Positions 43,702 to 52,169 of a DNA stretch of 64,000 nt are shown one piece after another. The stretch's first letter is position 1, and each line of letters begins with the position of its first letter. This DNA is from a bacterium (GTDB taxonomy: Bacteria; Patescibacteriota; Microgenomatia; UBA1406; GWC2-37-13), in contig JAKAHA010000004.1 in assembly GCA_021825445.1 (NCBI GenBank), positions 1 through 64,000 of the forward strand, written 5' to 3'. The notes below the pieces were generated by a model that did not search any database, was not told the origin of the DNA, and saw only the letters and a program-made list of their open reading frames with translations. The position numbers were made by a program, and so were the translations under genes.

Positions 43702-44676
43702 TCAAATTATTTTATAATAACTTCCTTTGGTTTTTCCAATTTTAATAACTAAATTTTTATCACAAAGTTTTTTTAAGTCATATCTTAAAGTTCGAGATGG
43801 TACTTTTAAAAATCTTCTTTTTATAAAATCTAAAGATACTATTTGATGATCTTTTATTATTAGCAATATTTCTTCTTGGCGGGGTGGAAGGAATATTTTT
43901 GTTTTATTACTGACTTCTTTTTCAATTTCCTTTTTTAATTTTTCTGTTTGCTCATAAAAAGCTTTCAACATAAACAACAAATAGTCATTTGTGCTTTTCA
44001 AACCTATATCAAGATAATAGTAGTAATCGTTTTTGTGTTCATTTAAATATTCTTCAAACGAAATATTGGGATAAAATTGATAATGGTCTTTTTTACATAT
44101 TAGATAAATAATCAGTCTCCCAACTCTTCCATTACCGTCTAAAAAGGGGTGAATTTTTTCAAACATTAAATGAGTAATAAAAGCTTTTATTAAAGGAAAT
44201 TTTTCTTCATCTGAATTTATATAGCTTGTCAATCGATTAATCGATTGCATAATTTGTTCAGGAGGTGGACAAACATAGGCAGCTACTCCGGCTTGATTAA
44301 ATATTGCACTCATTTCTCGTCTAAAATTTCCCGCTTGATAATGGACATTATTCATCGCCAATCTATGAATGGTTTTAATTAAAGAAATATTTATAATATT
44401 AATTTTTTGTTTTGAAATATAATTTATTGATTTTAAAATATTTAATATTTCTAATTTTTTTATTTTGTCGGTTGATCGTTTATAATCATCAAGTGATAGG
44501 GGATTACCTTCTATTTTTGCGGAAAATAAAGAACTTTTGAGTAAACTGATCCGTTGGATTTTTTGATTAATAATCGAAGAAATATTTAGTGATTTGAGAT
44601 ACTGTCTATTGCCTTCAATTTTTCCAAGTAACTCAATCATCTCTTGTGTAATTGAATACTTTGGAGGAATTATCAT
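43702..44676 (-). CDS. Fic-family AMPylator-type protein with C-terminal winged helix
   Basis: About 324 residues from the ATG at 44676 (a TTG lies six codons upstream). Numbered from that TTG, the Fic motif HPFLDGNGRVGR is at 182-193, and an N-terminal inhibitory motif SAKIEGN (58-64) matches the class II [S/T]xxxE[G/N] pattern that blocks ATP binding. The C-terminus, RQEEILLIIKDHQIVSLDF onward, is a winged helix-turn-helix. The enzyme may AMPylate a protein and also bind its own promoter, where five 10-bp repeats occur. Confidence 0.9.
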   Translation of the reverse strand: MIIPPKYSITQEMIELLGKIEGNRQYLKSLNISSIINQKIQRISLLKSSLFSAKIEGNPLSLDDYKRSTDKIKKLEILNILKSINYISKQKINIINISLIKTIHRLAMNNVHYQAGNFRREMSAIFNQAGVAAYVCPPPEQIMQSINRLTSYINSDEEKFPLIKAFITHLMFEKIHPFLDGNGRVGRLIIYLICKKDHYQFYPNISFEEYLNEHKNDYYYYLDIGLKSTNDYLLFMLKAFYEQTEKLKKEIEKEVSNKTKIFLPPRQEEILLIIKDHQIVSLDFIKRRFLKVPSRTLRYDLKKLCDKNLVIKIGKTKGSYYKII

Positions 44677-44723
44677 ATTACCTAATATTACCAAATCTTG
44701 CCGAATATTGCCAGATATTGCCG
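44674..44723 (-). promoter_or_regulatory. Five 10-bp direct repeats over the fic promoter and start
   Basis: On the minus strand, successive units are CGGCAATATC, TGGCAATATT, CGGCAAGATT, TGGTAATATT and AGGTAATATG; the last contains the ATG. The 10-bp period equals about one helical turn, as expected for cooperative operator binding on one DNA face. The Fic protein's winged helix is a candidate binder. Confidence 0.65.
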
Positions 44724-44730
44724 AATAAAA

Positions 44731-45420
44731 TCAACTTATTTTCTTCAATATTTTTTCTCGATGAAATTTTACATTTCTTGAATTTGTAGCTAAATCTAAA
44801 AACATATTTACTCCGTCAATTACTCCTAGTTTAATTCTCACAATATAAGTTATTCCATCTATAACAGCAATTCTATAAGGAATAATATTATCGCCAAAAT
44901 ATCTTTTAACCAAATCCTCAATTTCATTGGCATTTAATTTTGTATCAATATCAATTTGAATGTGGGGTAAAAACTCATCATAGTTTTCAGAACTTTTTTC
45001 AACCGGGACAAACTCAATTAAAGGTTTTTGCCAATTGCAAGTATTTCCTACAAATAACCATAAACCAAAATCATTTGATTCTTCTTCGTATAAAAAATAT
45101 TTTGTTTTCTGAACTAATTTTATTAGTCTCTGTTTTTCCATCTGCTTAGAGTTAACCAAATAACCAAAACCTATATGATTAAGTCGAATAATCAAATCTT
45201 TAGTATTAAAATAATTTACTAAACTTTTAAGCAAATTTAAGTCTATTAATTTATCTTTAATCTTGCTTTTTTGTTTAAACAAAGCTAAGGAGTTACCAAT
45301 CGGAGTAGCTATCTCCGTCGAAGAAATTCTAAATAAATCTTTATAATTAAAACTTAATCTAGTATCAAATGATAAATTTTCAATAATTGATCTTAATGAT
45401 TCTAATAACTTATTTTTCAT
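44731..45420 (-). CDS. Uncharacterised 229-residue soluble protein
   Basis: I do not recognise a family. The start is set at the ATG at 45420, since the open frame further upstream overlaps the 45429 gene. No signal peptide or membrane helix is evident. The second half contains IEFVPVEKSSENYDEFLPHIQIDID and DGITYIVRIKLGVIDGV, a mixed alpha/beta pattern. It lies 8 bases after a small membrane protein on the same strand and upstream of the fic promoter repeats. Function unknown. Confidence 0.6.
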   Translation of the reverse strand: MKNKLLESLRSIIENLSFDTRLSFNYKDLFRISSTEIATPIGNSLALFKQKSKIKDKLIDLNLLKSLVNYFNTKDLIIRLNHIGFGYLVNSKQMEKQRLIKLVQKTKYFLYEEESNDFGLWLFVGNTCNWQKPLIEFVPVEKSSENYDEFLPHIQIDIDTKLNANEIEDLVKRYFGDNIIPYRIAVIDGITYIVRIKLGVIDGVNMFLDLATNSRNVKFHREKILKKIS

Positions 45421-45428
45421 AAAAAATA

Positions 45429-45680
45429 TTAGTGGAAGAAATAATTGATTATTCCAAGAGAGATGACAATTGTAACCATTATAGTTGTTACTAAAAGTCC
45501 AATTTGTCCCGCTTTTTTGTATGCCTTCCAAGAAGAGTAAAGCCAAAACGGCTGAGATATTAAATTTATAACCAACCCCCATTGAGGGTATTTTAAGGCA
45601 ATTGCAATCTGAGTTCCCACCGTTAAAACCGGAATCGCTACTTGAGTAAGTGTATTAAATAAACTTTTATTTTTATCCAT
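45429..45680 (-). CDS. Small membrane protein, two to three helices
   Basis: An 83-residue protein. Hydrophobic segments lie at about 10-28, 33-48 and 58-78, with WGLVINLISQPFWLYSSWKAYK between the first and the last. The Pro-Trp and Gln residues in this central part recall SemiSWEET-like or PQ-loop proteins, but the similarity is weak. It sits 6 bases after the GNAT gene and 8 bases before the 45420 gene, so an operon is likely. Confidence 0.6.
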   Translation of the reverse strand: MDKNKSLFNTLTQVAIPVLTVGTQIAIALKYPQWGLVINLISQPFWLYSSWKAYKKAGQIGLLVTTIMVTIVISLGIINYFFH

Positions 45681-45686
45681 ATTTAT

Positions 45687-46529
45687 CTATCCCAATTCAA
45701 AACTTGTTACGCCAAAAACTTTATTCAAATCAATTTTCGGTTCTTTTCTTGTGTACATTCTAGCAGTTTCAAACATAGGTTTCATTTTATATTTACTGAC
45801 AATCTCAAGTGCTTCTTTATTTACTTCCGGGACATCTAAAAATATTGGAGAATCAATAGCACAACTATTTAACTTTTTAAAAAGTTTCTCTGCAATCAAT
45901 TTGTTATCGGCAAAAAGAGGACCGATTTTGTAACCTGTCACGCATTTCCTGATCATTCCATATCCGGATAATTTATTCTTCTTTAATAATCCTAAGGTTA
46001 GACTTTCTTTTTCATTGATCCAAGACTTGAGAAATCGCGGTCGAGAAACAGGAAAGAGCTGAGAGTCATATTTTATTAGATCGGAAAATGGGATCGAATT
46101 TATTTTGACAATATTACTGTTAATTTCAAATTTTTTACCAACCCCTTGATAACGAATATTTCTGTAAGCCAATTTAAAACCTGATTTTTTGTAATTTTCT
46201 TGTTGATCAACCACTCCATCCAAGCCAATATTTTGTGCTTTTAAATAGTCAATGGCTTTCTTCCAAATCTTTATTCCGTATCCTTTATTTCTGTAATCAG
46301 AATGGACTATATAAAAACCGATAAAACCAAAAGATTTTCCATATGATACGGCGGAGATACATGAGATCGGTTTTCCATTTAAAAATCCCATAAAAAAACC
46401 ATTGGGATCTGTATTATAAAACGGGTCGCCATCATGAAGTCCAGGATTCCAGCCTTCCTTTGCAGCCCAGGAGATAGCAAGATCTAAGTCTTCTCTTGTC
46501 ATCCGACGTATGATATATTTGTTTTTCAC
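45687..46529 (-). CDS. GNAT acetyltransferase with YitH/HolE-type C-terminal domain
   Basis: About 280 residues from a GTG at 46529; a GTG at 46574 would extend it by 15 residues. IIRRMTREDLDLAISWAAKEGWNPG, GFIGFYIVHSDYRNKGYGIKIW (acetyl-CoA loop) and LDGVVDQQENYKKSGF form the GNAT domain, and IFLDVPEVNKEA near the end marks the second acetyltransferase-like domain. A TATACT box lies 9 bases before GTG 46529, which favours that start and a leaderless mRNA. The acceptor is unknown. Confidence 0.85.
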   Translation of the reverse strand: MKNKYIIRRMTREDLDLAISWAAKEGWNPGLHDGDPFYNTDPNGFFMGFLNGKPISCISAVSYGKSFGFIGFYIVHSDYRNKGYGIKIWKKAIDYLKAQNIGLDGVVDQQENYKKSGFKLAYRNIRYQGVGKKFEINSNIVKINSIPFSDLIKYDSQLFPVSRPRFLKSWINEKESLTLGLLKKNKLSGYGMIRKCVTGYKIGPLFADNKLIAEKLFKKLNSCAIDSPIFLDVPEVNKEALEIVSKYKMKPMFETARMYTRKEPKIDLNKVFGVTSFELG

Positions 46530-46599
46530 GTCAAAAGAAGTATAGCAAAAAAATATTATGCGTAGATCCAACACTTCATTATATTAATATAATGAAGTA

Positions 46600-47832
46600 T
46601 TATTCTTCTACAAAAGTTAGAGCGGTTCCGCTTAAATTGGCACGACCGGTACGACCGATGCGGTGAATATAATCTTCGTAAGTCTGGGGAATATCATAGT
46701 TTATCACGTGGGTGACGCCCGCAATATCAAGTCCGCGGGCGGCAACATCTGTTGCCACCATGATCGAAACGACATCTTCTTTAAACATACGGATAGCCTG
46801 TTGGCGCTGAAACTGAGCTTTGTCTCCGTGGATTGAAGTCACCTTAAATCCTTTTTGGAATAAATCTCTTGCAACTCGCTCAACTCCATGTTTAGTTCTT
46901 CCAAAGACCAAAACTTTTTTAAACTCTTCTTGTTTTAAGAGTGAAGAAAGTTTTTCCATTTTCCCCCCAATGACTTTTTTATCAAGTCTTACTAAATCTT
47001 GCTTAATGTTGCTGAGCGTTTCTTGAGTTTTGACGGAGATTGTGACCGCGTTTTTTACAAATGAATTAATAAGCGATGTGATTACAGGAGTGATGGTAGC
47101 TGAAAAAAATAAAGACTGTCTTTCTTTTGGCAAATATGAAATGATCTCTTTGATGTCGTTGACGAAACCCATATCAAGCATCTGATCAGTCTCGTCGAGT
47201 ATTATCATTTTAAAATTCCCTAATCTTAAGATTCCACGGTTAATAAGATCTTTGAGTCTGCCCGGTGTTCCCACAACAACATGAGGATTATGACGAAGAC
47301 CCGAAATCTGCATCTGCATCGAAGATTGTCCGATACATAAAGTACTATAAATTGGCATGTTGCCTGAAAATTTTCGCAGTTCATCACGAGTTTGCAAAGC
47401 TAGTTCTCGAGTCGGGCTGATTATCAAAGCTTTATAGTTAAAATCTTTTAAAATATTTTCAACAAGTGGAATTAAGAAAGCAGCTGTTTTTCCAGTTCCG
47501 GTGTTGGCAATTCCTATTACGTCTTTTCCCGCCCGAATGGCTGGAATTCCCTGTACTTGAATTGGAGTTAAATTAATGTAGTTGTGACGAGCAATAGTTT
47601 CTTTTAATGTCGCCGGCAAGTCAAGACTCGAATATAATATTTGTGGAGTTTCGGTAACGGGGGCAACTGGAATATTTTTTACATTGGCTCGCCTAATAAA
47701 TTCATGAATATTTCCGCCCATCATACCTCGCCCACGTCCGCCACGACCTCGACTTCCACCAAAACGGGAATTACCCGCTGGTCTACTAAAACGATTAAAC
47801 CTATTTGATGTCTGAAAATGCCTGTTGTACAT
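46600..47832 (-). CDS. DEAD-box-type RNA helicase with RGG-like N-terminus
   Basis: A 410-residue helicase. The N-terminal 40 residues are rich in Arg and Gly (SRGRGGRGRG). Motifs: Q region LTPIQVQGIPA, I ANTGTGKT (109-116), Ia PTRELALQ, Ib TPGRL, II DETD (213-216) instead of DEAD, III SAT, V ATDVAARGLDI and VI YIHRIGRTGR. It ends soon after motif VI, so the usual basic C-terminal tail is missing and the Gly/Arg tail lies at the other end. It probably remodels rRNA or mRNA. Confidence 0.93.
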   Translation of the reverse strand: MYNRHFQTSNRFNRFSRPAGNSRFGGSRGRGGRGRGMMGGNIHEFIRRANVKNIPVAPVTETPQILYSSLDLPATLKETIARHNYINLTPIQVQGIPAIRAGKDVIGIANTGTGKTAAFLIPLVENILKDFNYKALIISPTRELALQTRDELRKFSGNMPIYSTLCIGQSSMQMQISGLRHNPHVVVGTPGRLKDLINRGILRLGNFKMIILDETDQMLDMGFVNDIKEIISYLPKERQSLFFSATITPVITSLINSFVKNAVTISVKTQETLSNIKQDLVRLDKKVIGGKMEKLSSLLKQEEFKKVLVFGRTKHGVERVARDLFQKGFKVTSIHGDKAQFQRQQAIRMFKEDVVSIMVATDVAARGLDIAGVTHVINYDIPQTYEDYIHRIGRTGRANLSGTALTFVEE

Positions 47833-47865
47833 AGAAATAATAGAAAAAAAATTATAAATAGAAGT

Positions 47866-47943
47866 AAGAGCCCAAAGGCTCTTCTAGAATAATGAAGAAG
47901 AACCCTGTCCGTCCGAAGTGCCGCTGAGCGGTACGAAGGCGGA
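47866..47943 (-). promoter_or_regulatory. Hairpin-rich 5' leader of the helicase gene
   Basis: A perfect 7-bp stem AAGAGCC/GGCTCTT with 4-base loop (47866-47883) follows a palindrome centred on CCGCTGAGCGG (47921-47931) within 47912-47943. These lie upstream of the helicase start on its coding strand. They may be a structured leader, or simply members of the dispersed palindrome families. Confidence 0.45.
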
Positions 47944-48019
47944 TTAAAATACAATGTTCACCTGACCTTACAATCTAGAACTAATTATAACAGAATATAT
48001 CTATTTAGCAATTGAATCT

Positions 48020-48295
48020 TTAATCTCTTCTATAAACTTTATCGTGGGTCCCGATAGCAATAAAATATGCCTCGTCCGATTCCAACAAAATATAAATCAT
48101 TCTTAAACTTTTTGACAAAGAAATACTCCAGCGATTTTTCATTTTCCCAGTTAATTTATGAGTCCTTAACGATGGATGTTGTGGTTGAAGTTGAAACAAT
48201 TTTAATTGTTTATTTACTTGGACAATTAAAGTTTTGTCAGTTTTTTTAATTTTTTTTAGAAGCTTAATAAAATCCTGTGAGAATCTTATTTTCAT
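48020..48295 (-). CDS. RelE/ParE-superfamily toxin
   Basis: A 91-residue toxin-like protein: FSQDFIKLLKKIKK, a HKLTGKMKNRWSISLSKSLR segment and an IAIGTHDKVYR end, matching the RelE/StbE or YafQ fold with basic residues for ribosome-bound mRNA cleavage. It lies 6 bases after the 83-residue antitoxin gene. The order antitoxin-toxin and lengths are typical of type II modules. Confidence 0.87.
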   Translation of the reverse strand: MKIRFSQDFIKLLKKIKKTDKTLIVQVNKQLKLFQLQPQHPSLRTHKLTGKMKNRWSISLSKSLRMIYILLESDEAYFIAIGTHDKVYRRD

Positions 48296-48301
48296 GGTTT
48301 T

Positions 48302-48553
48302 TTATATTTTGTTAAAAAAATCGTCAATGTCGTCAACTAATATTGAGCTATCTAATTCTTTTATAGCTTTTTCTGATATTTTTTCAAGTTGAGACGATGC
48401 GGTAAAAACTGGGATTTCGTCTTCAATGTCTTTGACAATAATATATTTTATCAACTGGGTTACTGGTAATCCAAGACGTGCAGCTTTATATTTAAGCAGT
48501 TCGTTTAGCTTATCTGATACACTTATTTTTATTTGTGCCTGATTGCCGTTCAT
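48302..48553 (-). CDS. Antitoxin with N-terminal ribbon-helix-helix-like domain
   Basis: An 83-residue protein. The N-terminal part AQIKISVSDKLNELLKYKAARLG resembles a ribbon-helix-helix DNA-binding domain, and the acidic C-terminus (SILVDDIDDFFNKI) would wrap the basic toxin. It is encoded just upstream of the RelE-like gene. Such antitoxins repress their own promoter; no operator palindrome is obvious upstream. Confidence 0.8.
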   Translation of the reverse strand: MNGNQAQIKISVSDKLNELLKYKAARLGLPVTQLIKYIIVKDIEDEIPVFTASSQLEKISEKAIKELDSSILVDDIDDFFNKI

Positions 48554-48622
48554 ATTGATAAAAAAACTTAATTAATACCTAAATTATACCTATTTCATCC
48601 ATATTGTCAAGAACAAAAGGGT

Positions 48623-48652
48623 TTGCATTTTGGTAAAAATGTTTAGTATTAT
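48623..48652 (+). promoter_or_regulatory. Promoter of the 48662 gene
   Basis: TTGCAT (48623-48628), 18-base spacer, TATTAT (48647-48652), then 9 bases to the ATG. Spacing to the start codon again suggests a leaderless or near-leaderless transcript. Confidence 0.5.
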
Positions 48653-48661
48653 GGTCTAATT

Positions 48662-50635
48662 ATGGTAAAAAAAGGCTTTAGTTGGTTGGTTGTAGTTTTG
48701 CTAGTCGCCCTTGTTGCAAGCACTGCAGGAGGAGCATATTATTTAGGTCAAAGATCTTCATCAAAAACTTCTTCAAAACAAACCGATGTGTCTATTTCTC
48801 CTCAATCAACTCAAGAAAAATCTCAAGAATCACTTTTTTCCGGAAGTGTAAAAAAAATTTCTCAAGATCTTGGGCTTTTTAAAATAACCGATGTTGATCG
48901 TGAAAACGATATTTCTGATTATATCGTTTATTATGCAGCCGGCGTCTTTCTTCGCGGAGAATTTAAGGATTACACACGCATACTTGCAATTCGACCCTCT
49001 GAGGGTCCCGGACCAAGTCTTCAATTTATTTTAGCTACAAAAGATTACAAAACATATTTGCTAGATGACCCGGAAAACAAAACAACTGATTATCCAGAGT
49101 CCGATTGGGATAATCCCTATATGTATATAGATAAAAGCAAAATTTCAAAAACTGTCGTGCTCGATACAGAACATCCAAAAACAATCAGTTTGGAAAAGCC
49201 TTACGGACTTATCAAAGAGGGGAGTGTGCTAACAAAATTTGAAAAGAAAGGGCAAAAAGATAAAAATGGAAACGATATTTATCAAGACGCTCCAATTACC
49301 GAATTTGAAAAAACACAGTCACTTAAGTCGACAGAAAAACAACTTGCATTTTTTGCCGGAATCACTGATTGGGGAAATGGTGAAGGATATAGTGATACGG
49401 AAAAAAAAGCACTTGAAATCCGAAAAAAATATTTACATTCAACAACTCTTGTACATGCTCAAGATTCTACCGGACTTACATATTCATACATCTTAACTAC
49501 ACAAAAAGATATAAATGAGTATTTGAGCAAACTTTCAAATTATGAGCAAGATATGATTACTTACAAAAAACAGTTGGTTTTATTTAATGAAAAAAAATTA
49601 AAAGAATATCCAAAATCACCAGAATATTTGTCGCTTCCAGGAATGAAGATGACCAAACCGCTAGCTGGTTTTTACGAGACTTACGAATCGGCTTTCCCCG
49701 GTGCCTGTGGTGGTTCTCAGAGCACTTTCATAGTTGATTCAGTCAATGATGAGGACATGGAAATAGTCATTTCGTCGACCCCTTATCCGCTTTATTTTCT
49801 TAAAGACAATAATCATCCTTTATATAAGCTAGCCTATCAAACCAAAGCAGATATTGATGATGAAACTTATAAATCGGTCAACGATGGAAAAGCTAAGCCT
49901 ACCTACCAAGAATACATCGCCAAACATCCTCTACTTTTTTTCAAGGATGCTTGGGGAAGGTGGGGCGTGATGGGGGAGTTCGATATAAAGCTTATGGGTG
50001 GTTGTGGAAAACCAGTTATTTATTTGTATCCAGACAAATCGACTGATATTCACATTTCTTTTATGACACCCGTGACTCTGGATACTCAAATACCAATTTA
50101 TAACAATGGTTGGTTAGTCAAGGCTCAACCTGACGGTGTCTTAACAGATCTTCAACCGCAGTATACTGACTGTTCAAAGATTGATAGTTCAAAATTTGGA
50201 TCAGAATATGCAAAAAAAGCCTGTCATAATAATACTTATCCATATCTTTACTGGTCAGGTAAAGTGGTCGAAAATAACTATCCGAAAACCAATGAAGGGT
50301 GGATAGTTGAACAAAAAGATTTGAAAAATTTCATGAATGAAAAATTGAAGGCGATTGGTTTAACTAAAAAAGAATCTGGCGACATGACTTCTTACTGGAC
50401 ACCAAAGATGAAAGAAAAGAACGCTCCATATTATCAAGTTAGCTTTTTGACAACGAATCAAATGAATAAGTTTATTCCGATGAAAGTTGATCCTTTACCA
50501 AGTTCTGTTCTTCGAGTTTTTCTTGACTATAAAGCACTCAGCAAAAAACCGACAGTTAGCATAAAACCACAGCGGTTTAATACGTTTGTCAGACATGGGT
50601 TTACATTGGTAGAATGGGGCGGATTACATAAGTAG
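48662..50635 (+). CDS. Large secreted or anchored protein with CGKPVIYLYP domain
   Basis: A 657-residue protein with an N-terminal hydrophobic helix (about 8-28) ending in AGGAYYLGQ, then a Ser/Thr/Gln-rich linker, so it is anchored outside or secreted. A central region with Cys and Gly-rich FPGACGGSQST is followed by GGCGKPVIYLYPDKS at about 455-470, a recurring domain start in bacterial proteins of unknown role; a C-terminal YLYWSGKVVE and VLRVFLDYK belong to it. Transcribed alone from a local promoter. Function unknown. Confidence 0.65.
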   Translation: MVKKGFSWLVVVLLVALVASTAGGAYYLGQRSSSKTSSKQTDVSISPQSTQEKSQESLFSGSVKKISQDLGLFKITDVDRENDISDYIVYYAAGVFLRGEFKDYTRILAIRPSEGPGPSLQFILATKDYKTYLLDDPENKTTDYPESDWDNPYMYIDKSKISKTVVLDTEHPKTISLEKPYGLIKEGSVLTKFEKKGQKDKNGNDIYQDAPITEFEKTQSLKSTEKQLAFFAGITDWGNGEGYSDTEKKALEIRKKYLHSTTLVHAQDSTGLTYSYILTTQKDINEYLSKLSNYEQDMITYKKQLVLFNEKKLKEYPKSPEYLSLPGMKMTKPLAGFYETYESAFPGACGGSQSTFIVDSVNDEDMEIVISSTPYPLYFLKDNNHPLYKLAYQTKADIDDETYKSVNDGKAKPTYQEYIAKHPLLFFKDAWGRWGVMGEFDIKLMGGCGKPVIYLYPDKSTDIHISFMTPVTLDTQIPIYNNGWLVKAQPDGVLTDLQPQYTDCSKIDSSKFGSEYAKKACHNNTYPYLYWSGKVVENNYPKTNEGWIVEQKDLKNFMNEKLKAIGLTKKESGDMTSYWTPKMKEKNAPYYQVSFLTTNQMNKFIPMKVDPLPSSVLRVFLDYKALSKKPTVSIKPQRFNTFVRHGFTLVEWGGLHK

Positions 50636-50705
50636 CAGAGCAAGCATTTGTCTGCTAATCAGCGTATAAAATATATTTGGAGCGTTCTATCAATCTAAAC
50701 TGTGA

Positions 50706-52154
50706 TTATTTTTCCAGATCTAACACTTCATCAATCCTTACTTGAGAAACGAAGTCGGGGACGTGGGAGACCAAAATCATCATGCCTTTATAATTACTTA
50801 AAGCCTCGGCAATTTGCGGAAGATGACGGAAATTAATATGATTAGTTGGCTCGTCAAGAATGAGTAATCCTGGTTTTTGCAATACTAGACGGGCAAATGA
50901 AACTAGTCCTTTTTGTCCTTCGGAAAGAGAGCCAATTTTGCTGTGGATGTGCTCTTGAGTAATCAAAAATCCTGAAGCAACCGAGCGAATATGTTGTTCA
51001 TTAATAACCCCATCTATTTCTTTTAAAACTTTTGTAAAAGATTCATAAACCGTGTCGGTAAAATCCAACGTTGAGAAGTCCTGGCGATAATATCCGATAC
51101 GAATGCCATCTGTATACGTAACTCCTTTGGCTGTACGATTGGCAAGTGATTCAATCAACGTACTTTTCCCGATTCCATTTGGACCACTTATCAATAGATG
51201 TTTGTTTTTTACCAAAAAAATCCTCGCTGGTTTTATCACCTCTTTATGATCTTGCATGACCGTGAATGACGAAATTCTTAACTCTTCGTTGACTAGACCT
51301 TCTTGAGTGGGGATGATAAACGAGCGAATAGTTTTGTCTTCACGCCTTACGGCAACCTTTTCACTCTCCATTTTCTCGGCTTTCTCACGCATTTTTTTAG
51401 CAACTAGCCTCATTTTTCCTCCTTTGTGAGCAAAGAAATTTGATCGGTCTTTATTTTCCTGTATTCCTCGCTCCATCTGGGCGTTTTGCATTCGCTCTCT
51501 CTCAATTCGTACCGCAATCTGTTCAACTACGTCGTTATAATCGCCGGAATACTGTTCGATTTTTTTAGTAAAACTATCAAGATACAAAACCCCTTGGGTA
51601 AAGGCATTTAAAAACTCTGCGTCGTGAGAAATGACAATAACACTCTTTTTATAGTTCATTAAAAATTCTGTCAGATGATAAATTCCCATCGCGTCAAGAT
51701 TGTTGGTTGGCTCGTCAAGAAGTAATAAATCTGGATCTTGAATAAGAGCTGAGGCAAGTAACAATCGGGCTTGCTGTCCTCCGGAAAATGATTTTATGAT
51801 TTTGTCTAGTGGAGCTTTTAAGTTCACAACGGATAAAACGGTCGCCAATCTTCTGTGAAGCTCATGAATTTCCACATCATTCAAATGTTTTTGAAAATAT
51901 TGCTCGACGGTAAGCGTCATATCGTGAGGTGCAATCACTTGATGGGCAGTGGCAACAACCAGTCTTTTATCAACCGAAATCGTGCCTGAAGTTGGTATTA
52001 ATTTTCCAGTAATTAATTTAAAAAGAGTACTTTTACCTGCACCATTTTGACCCATCAAAGCAACCTTCATGCCACGACGCACTGAGAAACTAACCTCGTC
52101 AATAATTGTTTTGTCCCAGCCAAAGTCAAAGGAGACCTGTGAGAACTTGATAAT
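50706..52154 (-). CDS. ABC-F family ATPase with non-ATG start
   Basis: Two ABC domains: Walker A GQNGAGKST, signature SGGQQ, Walker B LLLDEPTNNLD; then GPNGIGKST, LSEGQ and LILDEPTNHIN, separated by a charged linker. ABC-F proteins act on stalled ribosomes. The first strand region FSQVSFDFGWDKTIIDEVSF is encoded upstream of the GTG at 52082, so that GTG cannot be the true start. No ATG exists between the in-frame TAG (52170-52172) and 52082; ATT at 52154 (giving MIKFSQ) or CTG at 52163 are candidates. Confidence 0.85.
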   Translation of the reverse strand: MIKFSQVSFDFGWDKTIIDEVSFSVRRGMKVALMGQNGAGKSTLFKLITGKLIPTSGTISVDKRLVVATAHQVIAPHDMTLTVEQYFQKHLNDVEIHELHRRLATVLSVVNLKAPLDKIIKSFSGGQQARLLLASALIQDPDLLLLDEPTNNLDAMGIYHLTEFLMNYKKSVIVISHDAEFLNAFTQGVLYLDSFTKKIEQYSGDYNDVVEQIAVRIERERMQNAQMERGIQENKDRSNFFAHKGGKMRLVAKKMREKAEKMESEKVAVRREDKTIRSFIIPTQEGLVNEELRISSFTVMQDHKEVIKPARIFLVKNKHLLISGPNGIGKSTLIESLANRTAKGVTYTDGIRIGYYRQDFSTLDFTDTVYESFTKVLKEIDGVINEQHIRSVASGFLITQEHIHSKIGSLSEGQKGLVSFARLVLQKPGLLILDEPTNHINFRHLPQIAEALSNYKGMMILVSHVPDFVSQVRIDEVLDLEK

Positions 52155-52169
52155 CGTTTCCAGAGAAGA

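Noticed and set aside
44731-45582. Longer start for the 45420 protein
   Set aside because: The extra 54 codons overlap the small membrane protein gene in another frame; ATG 45420 gives normal spacing.
47721-47954. 77-codon minus-strand frame over the helicase start and its leader
   Set aside because: Overlaps the N-terminus of the helicase in another frame and reads through palindromes; no domain.
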